Of a stretch of DNA of 64,000 nt, positions 26,977 through 33,706 are shown in pieces. The stretch lies in NCBI GenBank assembly GCA_964420125.1, contig CAYQQQ010000017.1:1-64000 (forward strand), given 5' to 3'. The translations under genes were made by a program, and so were the position numbers. Under the pieces are notes generated by a model, which was not told the origin of the DNA, did not search any database, and saw only the letters and a list, made by a program, of their open reading frames with translations. The DNA is from CAYQQQ01 sp964420125 (lineage in GTDB: Bacteria; Actinomycetota; Acidimicrobiia; Acidimicrobiales; Microtrichaceae). How positions within the stretch are numbered: position 1 is the first letter of the stretch; each line of letters opens with the position of its first letter.

Positions 26977-27612
26977 TCAACCGCCGGTGAGCGCCGCGGC
27001 TTCGGCGTGGACCAGCTCCTCGAGCAGTGCCGTGGCTCCGGCATAGAACGCGGGTGGGTCGAGCCGGGCCACCCGCTCTCGGATGACGGACGCGCCACGG
27101 ACGAGGTGCCGCTGGAGCAGGTCGCGTTGGGCGCGACGCTCGTCGTCGCCCCCGTTCGGGTCGAGCTGCTCCCGCTCCACCAGGTAGCCGAGGAACTCCA
27201 GCACCGTCGGGACCGAGTCCGGCAGGTCTCGCTCCTCGGCGTGCACCACGCTCAGGCCGAAGTGGCGGTAGAAGCGAAGGAGGTCCTCCATGGTGGTCCG
27301 GCGGTCGCCCCCGAGCGCACCGAGGTAGAGCGGGCACGGCGTGCCCGCGGACGGCACGTCGAAGAGCCTGATGAACTCCGAGCCCATCCCGGGCGGGTCC
27401 GGGGGCAGGTCGTCGAAGGCGGGAACGTCGAGCGGATACGGCAGACCGGCAGCCGCCCCTGCGATGTCCGAGGTGAGGCGACCGCTGCGGGCCGACTCGA
27501 CCAGCCCGTCCGTGGGGTACTCGAACAGACCGACGAGCTCGAACCACATCGCCGCCCTGGCCGGGCCTGCGGCCCTGTGGGCGGCACCGTCGACGACCAT
27601 CGCAGCCACCAT
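26977..27612 (-). CDS. TorD/NarJ-type molybdoenzyme maturation chaperone
   Basis: A 211-residue, mostly helical protein. Family features are the SEFIRLFDVPSAGTPCPLYLGAL segment (residues 77-100) and the later LPDSVPTVLEFLGYLVEREQ, the signature of DMSO-reductase-family chaperones (TorD, DmsD, NarJ, DdhD). These proteins bind the catalytic subunit and hold it ready for cofactor insertion. It is the last gene of the minus-strand operon, four bases after the beta subunit. The gene order alpha-gamma-beta-chaperone resembles ddh and ser operons, although subunit order differs between families. No export signal. Confidence 0.85.
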   Translation of the reverse strand: MVAAMVVDGAAHRAAGPARAAMWFELVGLFEYPTDGLVESARSGRLTSDIAGAAAGLPYPLDVPAFDDLPPDPPGMGSEFIRLFDVPSAGTPCPLYLGALGGDRRTTMEDLLRFYRHFGLSVVHAEERDLPDSVPTVLEFLGYLVEREQLDPNGGDDERRAQRDLLQRHLVRGASVIRERVARLDPPAFYAGATALLEELVHAEAAALTGG

Positions 27613-27616
27613 CGGC

Positions 27617-28864
27617 TCAGGTCCTGGCGCTCGGCGGGGTCGGCGGCACCATGGCCCCCGGATCCTGCGGATAGGGGCCGAGCAGGTCGTTCCAGTCGTG
27701 GGAGATCAGGATGTCCATGAGCTCGGAGCGGCCACCGCCGCGCACCTTCTCGCGCTCCTCCTCGATGGTCGCCAGCGCCTGGTCGACGCCGGGACCGAAC
27801 AGGTCTCGCAACTCCTCCATCGGCATCCGCGACCCCTCCTCGTCGAACTCGCCGTCGTCGCCGAAGGCGGTGGGCAGGGTGGGCGGCACGTAGAACACGT
27901 TGGGCTCCACCTCGAAGTCGGGCCTCAGCGGGAGAGCGACCTTCCACTTCTTGACCAGCTTGTGGATGTGGCTGGAGCGGTCGTCGAGGTGGCCGACGTG
28001 GCGGATGCGGCCGGGGCACTGACGCACGCAGGCCGGTGCGACACCGTGCTCCAGACGAGGGAAGCACGAGATGCACTTCTGGGCGATGACCCGCTGCTCG
28101 TTGAAGTAGATCCGCTTGTAGGGACATGCCTCCATGCAGAACCGGTAGCCGTGGCATCGCTCCTCGTCGATGAGGACGATGCCGTCCTCCTCGCGCCGGT
28201 AGATGGTGTCGCGAGGGCACGCCTCGAGGCATGCCGGCTTCGAGCAGTTCATGCAGATCATGGGCAGGTAGAAGAAGTACGAGTTGGGGTACTCGCCGCC
28301 TCCGATGTCCTCGTCCCAGTTCGGGCCCCAGGTGGGCGCACGGCCGTCGTGCTCGCGGGGTCGCAGGTACACGCTGGTGTCGCCCCCGTAGAACACGTCG
28401 TCGTAGTCGAAGTCCCACGCCTCGCCCCACTCGCTCTTCGGCGGGATCTCTCCAGGGACCGGCTCGCCGTTGCGGTAGCCACCGCCCAGCTCGAGTGCGT
28501 TGCGGGGAGTGCCCTTGCCCGGCATCGTGTTCACGATGTTCCACCACATGGCGTCCATGCCGTTGCCACGGGTCCACTGCGTCTTGCAGGAGATCGTGCA
28601 GGTCTGACAACCGAGGCACTTGTTGAGGTCGAACACCATCGCGAACTGGTGCTGTGGTGCGCCCGCCGCCGCCTTCGGTGCCGCCTTCTTCGGTGCAGCC
28701 TTCTTCGGTGCAGCCTTCCTCGGTGCGGCCTTCTTCGGTGCGGCCTTCTTCGGTGCAGCCTTCTTCGGTGCAGCCTTCTTCGGCGCGGCCTTCTTCGGCG
28801 CGGCCTTCTTCGGCGCGGCCTTCTTCGGTGCAGCCTTCTTCTTCGCCGCGGTCTTGGTCGTCAT
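27617..28864 (-). CDS. Four-cluster Fe-S beta subunit with an N-terminal KAAPK repeat tail
   Basis: A 415-residue electron-transfer subunit. Residues 76-415 match NarH/DdhB/EbdB: cysteine groups C83-x2-C86-x2-C89-x3-C93, then ICMNCSKPACLEACPRD, ERCHGYRFCMEACPYKR and QKCISC...CVRQCPGR. In the third group one cysteine position is Tyr, as in relatives with a [3Fe-4S] cluster. The subunit should carry electrons from the alpha-subunit cluster to the heme gamma subunit. Residues 10-64 are eleven consecutive KAAPK units (one KAAPR), like the basic tails of histone H1 or HupB. I know of no beta subunit with such a tail; normal members start near residue 73. Spaced four bases from each neighbour. Confidence 0.92.
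   Translation of the reverse strand: MTTKTAAKKKAAPKKAAPKKAAPKKAAPKKAAPKKAAPKKAAPKKAAPRKAAPKKAAPKKAAPKAAAGAPQHQFAMVFDLNKCLGCQTCTISCKTQWTRGNGMDAMWWNIVNTMPGKGTPRNALELGGGYRNGEPVPGEIPPKSEWGEAWDFDYDDVFYGGDTSVYLRPREHDGRAPTWGPNWDEDIGGGEYPNSYFFYLPMICMNCSKPACLEACPRDTIYRREEDGIVLIDEERCHGYRFCMEACPYKRIYFNEQRVIAQKCISCFPRLEHGVAPACVRQCPGRIRHVGHLDDRSSHIHKLVKKWKVALPLRPDFEVEPNVFYVPPTLPTAFGDDGEFDEEGSRMPMEELRDLFGPGVDQALATIEEEREKVRGGGRSELMDILISHDWNDLLGPYPQDPGAMVPPTPPSART
28676..28842 (-). repeat. Eleven 15-bp tandem repeats encoding KAAPK
   Basis: Eleven units of the form cgg(t/c)gc(a/g/c)gccttctt (plus strand) encode KAAPK repeats near the start of the Fe-S beta subunit. Units differ mainly at third codon positions, and one encodes Arg in place of Lys. 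Silent differences show the amino-acid pattern is selected and that the array is not only a recent slippage product. Confidence 0.9.
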
Positions 28865-28868
28865 CGCG

Positions 28869-29534
28869 TCAGCCCCCGATCACCAGTTCGTGCGCCTGCG
28901 GCGTGTATGCCTTCAGGCCGGCTCGTTCTCCCGCCGCGCCTGACCACACGGCGAACGCCACCGGGATCCGCGCCGTGCGACCCAGCTTCACGCCGTCCGC
29001 GTCCAGCGGTCGGGCCAGCACCACCTGCCATCTCCCGTCGTCCCAACGGGACGAGCCGACGACCTGATGGGACCGGGCACGCTCGACGGTGCCGATCCCC
29101 GTGGCGGTGATCTCGAAGGGCTGCTCCGTGCCGGCACGCCAGTGCCAGGCTTGCACCGGGTGCTCCGGACTGCCCATCGTATCGTGCTCGAGGTGCTTGC
29201 CGTCGAGAGGGAGCAGCACCGCGCACGCGTCGGCGTACACGTTGATGTCCGAGATGCGTCGCTGGGGGCGCGGCACCGCCCACTCGAGGCGGAACGCCAA
29301 CGAGTCGGAGCCGCGCAGAGCGCTGACCTCGACCTCGCGGATGTCGCCCCGGCGACGCTCCTTCCAGGCCGTGCGAACGTAGGCCGAGGGCTGACGGTCG
29401 AGCGGTGTGGGCTCGAGCGAGACCGTCACCGCCTCCGCGGACTCCCAGTGCTCGGACGTCGGCGAGAGCATCGCCTCCAGCGACGCGCTCACGCTCCGGC
29501 CCGGCACCACGATCGATCCTGTTGCGACGCTCAC
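28869..29534 (-). CDS. Heme-b gamma subunit, ethylbenzene/dimethylsulfide dehydrogenase type
   Basis: A 221-residue all-beta protein like EbdC, DdhC and SerC, which bind one heme b and pass electrons out of the complex. Matching segments are INVYADACAVLLPL, TMGSPEHPVQAWHWRAG (Met is a candidate axial heme ligand) and IPVAFAVWSGAAGERAGLKAY (Lys a candidate second ligand). Known relatives are exported with a signal peptide; this one starts VSVATGSIVVPGRSVS and has none. GTG 29534 overlaps the alpha stop codon by four bases (GTGA), so translation is coupled and the longer open frame upstream is not used. Confidence 0.85.
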   Translation of the reverse strand: MSVATGSIVVPGRSVSASLEAMLSPTSEHWESAEAVTVSLEPTPLDRQPSAYVRTAWKERRRGDIREVEVSALRGSDSLAFRLEWAVPRPQRRISDINVYADACAVLLPLDGKHLEHDTMGSPEHPVQAWHWRAGTEQPFEITATGIGTVERARSHQVVGSSRWDDGRWQVVLARPLDADGVKLGRTARIPVAFAVWSGAAGERAGLKAYTPQAHELVIGG

Positions 29535-32407
29535 AGCTCTTCCCTCACTCGTTCGACGTCCACCGAGACCTCCTTGGGCACGTGGTTCATCGTCATGTAG
29601 GCACCCCGGTACTGCAGGTGGCCGTAGTCGCCGACCATGTTGTTGGGCTTCAGCGGACTGGCAGCGACATCGTTCTGGGTGGCCCCACCCGGGAACTGGT
29701 AGCCCTCCCACGCGTGGTAGCAGATGACCTCACCGGGCTGCACCGCCGGGGACACCTTGGCTCGCAGGATGAACTCGCCGATGTCGTTGAACACCCTGAC
29801 CTGGTCGTGGTCGGCGATGCCGCGAGCCTGTGCGTCGGCCTTGCTGATGAAGCACTCCGGGCTTCCCCGCTGCAGCCGCAGCAGCTGAGGGTTGGCCCGG
29901 AAGATGGCGTGCTGGCTCCAGCGGTTGTGGCCGCCGGTGAGGCGCAGCGGGTAGGGACCGCCGGCGGGCAGCGGTTCCTTGTGCACCGTCAGCTGCTCGC
30001 CCACCTCCAGGAACCACTCGTGGTCGATGTAGAACTGCTGGCGACCCGTCAGGGTCGGCCAGGGATCCTTGCGGTTGATGAACCAGCCGAACTGGTTCAT
30101 CGGCTCGCTCGTGTCGAAGTCGCCCATCATGGACGACAGCCCGATGGCCAGATCGATCGGCTTCACCTCCTCGATCTTGACCATGCCGTCCTCGGCGGCC
30201 TTCTGCCACGGCTGCTCACCGAGATCCGTGGCACTGGTGATCTGGGAGTAGCGCATGATGTAGTCGAGGGCCTTGCGCTCCCCCTCCGGGCCTGCGCCGT
30301 AGTGGCCGTCGGCCGACATCTCGTCGTAGATGTTGTCGATGCGGTGCTCAGCGCCCTTGGCGTCGGTGAAGCTCTCGATCCCGCGGGCCGTGGCCCGATC
30401 CTGGATCTTCCGGGCGAGCATGAACATGATGTCCCACTCGTGCTTCGACTCATAGAGCTCCGGTACCGCGCGCTCGCCCACCACGACCCAGGGGATGTAG
30501 GACTGGACGTACTTGATGCCGGGCTTCTCGTAGTACCCGCAGGACGGCAGGATGTAGTCGGACCACATGCCCGAGGTCGACATCCGGAAGTCGGTCGTGA
30601 CGATGGTCTCGATCTCCTTCCAGAGGCTGTCGCGGATCGTCTTGGGGTTCGGCCACCGGCGAAGGGGGTTCGGCCCGGAGTAGTAGAAGAAGCGCGGCTT
30701 CTTCGGCGGGCGCGGGTAGATCGGCATCCACTCGTTGTCGAAGACGTCCTGCATGTAGTCCGCCACCGGTCGCGGCAGCGACGGGTCGGCATAGGCGTCC
30801 TTGCCGGCGATCTTCGCCCACTCGGGGTCGTGGGCGTAGAGCCAGGGGATGAGCGGCGTCGCCCGCATGGCCTGGCCCATCATGTCGAACATCATCTTCG
30901 ACACGTCCTGCATCTGGGCGCGGTCGATCGGCATCGGGGGCGGCGGTTCGTCGGCCAGCCGGGGCCCGAAGGTGCTCGACAGCACGAATCCGGGCATGGG
31001 CCACCACGTCGACACCTTGATGCCGGAACCGGGCTTGCCACCCGTGTTGCCGGTCAGCGCCACCAGGTAGGCCATGCCCCGCTGGAACAGGTCCGAGTAG
31101 TAGTGCTTGCAGGCACCCCATCCGCTCTGGATCATCGCCGACTTCGCCGCCGCGAACTCCCGGGCGACGAGGCGGATGTTGGCGGCGGGCACCCCGCAGA
31201 TCTCGGCGGCCTTCTCCGGGGTGTAGTCGGCCAGGTGCTGCACCAGGTGCTCCCACACCGGGCGGACCCGCACCTTGGAGCCGTCGGCCAGCTTCACCAG
31301 GTGGCTGCCGTTGAGCGCCGGCACCTCGTCGTCGTCGAGCTCGAGGGTCATCACCTCCGAGCCCCACGTGCCCGCCGCGAGGGTGAGCGATTCGGTGGCC
31401 AGGTTCCAGTAGTAGAACTCGTCCTCGGCGCCGCCTTCTTCCACATCGCACTCGCGCAGGAACCGACCGTCGTCGTCACGCACGAGGAACGGCAGGTCGG
31501 TCTGCTCCTTCACGAAGGCCTCGTCGTAGAGGTCCTCGGTCACGATCACGTTGGCCATGGCCAGGGCCAGGGCGGCGTCGGTGCCGTAGCGGAGGTTCAT
31601 CCACCGGTCCGCGTGCACGGTCGAGGGGCTGAAGTCGGGGGCGATCGTGACCACCTTGGCACCGCGGTAGCGGGCCTCCCAGAGGAAGTGGGCGTCCGGC
31701 TGACGGGTGTAGCTGGGGTTGGCGATCCAGATGAGGATGTAGTCCGAGCGGAACCAGTCGTCCGCCGTCCCCTCGCTCATGTAGGTGCCCCACGTCTGGA
31801 TGAGGCCGTTGGGCAGGTCACCGACACCCGCCCAGGAGTCGATGCTGGCCGAGGAGATGCAGTTGCCGAAGAAGTGCATCTCCAGCATGGAGCCCAGGCC
31901 GTTGTCGATGTTGGTGGTGCCCTGGTCGTAGACCACGCTCTCCGGGCCGTCCTCCACCACGACGTCGATCAGCTTGTCGGCGATCTCCTCGAGCGCCTGG
32001 TCCCAGCTGAGCCGCTCCCAGCGGCCGCTGCCCCGCTCACCGATCCGCTTCATCGGGTAGCGGATCCGGGTGGGATCGTACATCTGCACGCTGTAGGCGC
32101 AACCCGAGGAGCACCCCCTCGGGTTGAAGTCGGGGATCCCCTCGAACTGCTGGGGGAAGTTGGCGTTCTGCTCCTCACGCCAGACGATGCCGTCCTTGAC
32201 GAAGGCGTCGAGCGAGCACGTGGAGATGCAGTTCGTGCGCAGATGGGAGACGTGGACCACGTCGTCCCAGGTCCACTGCTCTCGGTAGACGTCCTCCCAG
32301 TCGCGGTAGTCGTAGGGCCGCGACATGAGGTCGTTCAGGCGGGTGGAGACTTCGGCGGGGGCGAGGCGCCGCAAACCGGGCCGCGCGGGAGCAGAGGTGG
32401 ATGCCAT
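29531..32407 (-). CDS. Molybdenum alpha subunit, type II DMSO-reductase family
   Basis: A 958-residue catalytic subunit with bis-MGD molybdenum. The N-terminal Fe-S site has H55-x4-C60-x3-C64-x34-C99; the usual type II spacing is H-x3-C. GVGD197LPNGLIQTWG matches the NarG segment that holds the Asp molybdenum ligand. IANPSYTRQPDAHFLWEARY and APDFSPSTVHAD are typical of ethylbenzene, dimethylsulfide and selenate enzymes. The protein lacks a twin-arginine signal: the first 40 residues are hydrophilic. ATG 32407 has a weak ribosome binding site and follows a 46-codon gene by 25 bases. The complex likely hydroxylates or oxidises a hydrocarbon-like substrate, or reduces an oxyanion; direction and substrate cannot be told. 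Confidence 0.92.
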   Translation of the reverse strand: MASTSAPARPGLRRLAPAEVSTRLNDLMSRPYDYRDWEDVYREQWTWDDVVHVSHLRTNCISTCSLDAFVKDGIVWREEQNANFPQQFEGIPDFNPRGCSSGCAYSVQMYDPTRIRYPMKRIGERGSGRWERLSWDQALEEIADKLIDVVVEDGPESVVYDQGTTNIDNGLGSMLEMHFFGNCISSASIDSWAGVGDLPNGLIQTWGTYMSEGTADDWFRSDYILIWIANPSYTRQPDAHFLWEARYRGAKVVTIAPDFSPSTVHADRWMNLRYGTDAALALAMANVIVTEDLYDEAFVKEQTDLPFLVRDDDGRFLRECDVEEGGAEDEFYYWNLATESLTLAAGTWGSEVMTLELDDDEVPALNGSHLVKLADGSKVRVRPVWEHLVQHLADYTPEKAAEICGVPAANIRLVAREFAAAKSAMIQSGWGACKHYYSDLFQRGMAYLVALTGNTGGKPGSGIKVSTWWPMPGFVLSSTFGPRLADEPPPPMPIDRAQMQDVSKMMFDMMGQAMRATPLIPWLYAHDPEWAKIAGKDAYADPSLPRPVADYMQDVFDNEWMPIYPRPPKKPRFFYYSGPNPLRRWPNPKTIRDSLWKEIETIVTTDFRMSTSGMWSDYILPSCGYYEKPGIKYVQSYIPWVVVGERAVPELYESKHEWDIMFMLARKIQDRATARGIESFTDAKGAEHRIDNIYDEMSADGHYGAGPEGERKALDYIMRYSQITSATDLGEQPWQKAAEDGMVKIEEVKPIDLAIGLSSMMGDFDTSEPMNQFGWFINRKDPWPTLTGRQQFYIDHEWFLEVGEQLTVHKEPLPAGGPYPLRLTGGHNRWSQHAIFRANPQLLRLQRGSPECFISKADAQARGIADHDQVRVFNDIGEFILRAKVSPAVQPGEVICYHAWEGYQFPGGATQNDVAASPLKPNNMVGDYGHLQYRGAYMTMNHVPKEVSVDVERVREEL

Positions 32408-32432
32408 CGGATGGGGTGGGTTCGTCAGCCGC

Positions 32433-32573
32433 TCAGGCGTCGGTGCCCTTGGCGCCGTCGGTCTCGGCCTCGGCCTTGACGGCCTTCTTGGCCTTGTCGG
32501 ACGCCTTCTTCTTGCCCTTGTCCTCCGAGTCCTGGAGCTTGTCGAGGTCCAGGTTGAGCGACGGTGCAAACAT
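32433..32573 (-). CDS. 46-residue Lys/Asp/Glu-rich protein leading the molybdoenzyme operon
   Basis: A small ORF, ATG 32573 to TGA 32433, preceded by AAGGGGG at good spacing. The protein begins MFAPSLNLDLDKLQDSEDKG and continues with Lys-rich and Glu/Asp-rich stretches; it has 10 Lys and 10 Asp/Glu in 46 residues and no Cys. It is the first gene of the operon, 25 bases before the alpha subunit. The Lys/Ala-rich composition echoes the KAAPK tail on the beta subunit. No family is recognised. It could be a structural or assembly factor, or a leader peptide that couples translation to the alpha subunit, whose own ribosome binding site is poor. Confidence 0.7.
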   Translation of the reverse strand: MFAPSLNLDLDKLQDSEDKGKKKASDKAKKAVKAEAETDGAKGTDA

Positions 32574-32809
32574 GTTGATCCCCCTTCAGGATGACGGTGC
32601 GAGGAGTCGCACTTCTAACTCACGATATCCTCGCTACACTTCCCAACATATCTGGCGATGGACGCTTTGCCAAGAACCCCGGCAAGATCCCGCAGGTGCT
32701 CTGCGTCACCTCACCCCCGCTGGGGCAGACGAACACCAGGCACGACCTCGGGTTGGTGGAACGGCAGGCGCGGACCGAGGTGGAAGCACCCGAGGATGGA
32801 GCGGAGACG
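32574..32809. promoter_or_regulatory. Divergent promoter region of the molybdoenzyme operon and the ATPase/VWA pair
   Basis: This 236-base region contains the most A/T-rich short patch of the locus (about 32610-32660). TACACT at 32635-32640 is a possible -10 box for the plus-strand pair, giving a leader of roughly 160 bases. No strong dyad was found. A frame is open from 32591 into the ATPase gene, but it lacks family similarity before 32810. Confidence 0.4.
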
Positions 32810-33706
32810 GTGAGCAACCAGCGAAACCGACGGGACGCACGTGCGGCAGAGGAGCCGGAGGGCTACCGCCGCCTCCAGATCGAGGAGTTCCGCATCACCG
32901 AGGAGCCCTACTACCTCCCGATCGCCGACGAGGTGGAGCTGTTCGAGGCGGCCTACGAGGAGCAGATCCCGGTGGTCCTGAAGGGCCCGACGGGATGCGG
33001 CAAGACCCGGTTCGTGGAGTACATGTCCTGGGAGCTGCACCGCCACCTCGGCGACCGTGACCAAGAAGGCGTGCCGCTGATCACCGTCGCCTGTCACGAG
33101 GACCTCACCGCATCGGACCTCGTGGGGCGCTACCTGCTCGAGAGCGACGAGACCCGTTGGATCGACGGGCCCATCACACGAGCGGTCAAGTTCGGGGCGA
33201 TCTGCTACCTCGACGAGGTGGTCGAGGCCCGCAAGGACACCACCGTCCTCATCCACCCCCTGGCCGACTACCGGAGGTTGCTGCCGGTGGAGAAGCGGGG
33301 CGAGCTCATCGAGGCCGCACCGGGATTCCTGCTCGTGCTGTCGTTCAACCCCGGCTACCAGTCGGCGCTCAAGGACCTCAAGCACTCGACGCGACAGCGC
33401 TTCATCGCCATCGAGTTCGACTACCCGGGCCGCGACCAGGAGGCGGAGATCATCGCCCGGGAGTCGGGCTGCGGCACCGACGTCGCGGAGGGCCTGGCGA
33501 AGCTCGGCGAGAAGGTCCGCAACCTGCGGGAGCACGGGCTGGAGGAAGGCGTCTCCACCCGACTCCTCGCGTACGCCGGAAAGCTCATCGCCCGCGACAT
33601 CGCGCCGCGTCGTGCGTGCGAGTCGGCCGTCGTGTGGGCCCTCACCGACGACGCCGAGGTGCAGCGCTCGATCGAGGAGGTCGTCTCCGCGATCTTCGTG
33701 GAGTGA
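32810..33706 (+). CDS. MoxR/CbbQ/NorQ-type AAA+ ATPase
   Basis: A 298-residue AAA+ ATPase. Walker A GPTGCGKT is at residues 59-66, Walker B AICYLDEV at about 130-137, and sensor/arginine features include LSFNPGYQSALKDLKHSTRQRF. This branch (CbbQ, NirQ, NorQ) works with a VWA partner to remodel or activate a metalloenzyme. GTG 32810 is preceded by GGAG; the stop codon overlaps the VWA gene. Its position divergent to the molybdoenzyme operon suggests that complex is the client. Client identity is inference. Confidence 0.88.
   Translation: MSNQRNRRDARAAEEPEGYRRLQIEEFRITEEPYYLPIADEVELFEAAYEEQIPVVLKGPTGCGKTRFVEYMSWELHRHLGDRDQEGVPLITVACHEDLTASDLVGRYLLESDETRWIDGPITRAVKFGAICYLDEVVEARKDTTVLIHPLADYRRLLPVEKRGELIEAAPGFLLVLSFNPGYQSALKDLKHSTRQRFIAIEFDYPGRDQEAEIIARESGCGTDVAEGLAKLGEKVRNLREHGLEEGVSTRLLAYAGKLIARDIAPRRACESAVVWALTDDAEVQRSIEEVVSAIFVE

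Noticed and set aside
28676..28842. Possible CRISPR array from regular repeats
   Set aside because: Units are contiguous 15-bp coding repeats without spacers.
28620..28943. Plus-strand frame reading GAAFF repeats
   Set aside because: It is the complement of the KAAPK repeat in the beta subunit gene.
32591..32809. Upstream extension of the AAA+ ATPase to 371 residues
   Set aside because: The added residues show no family similarity and overlap the divergent promoter region; GTG 32810 has GGAG upstream.
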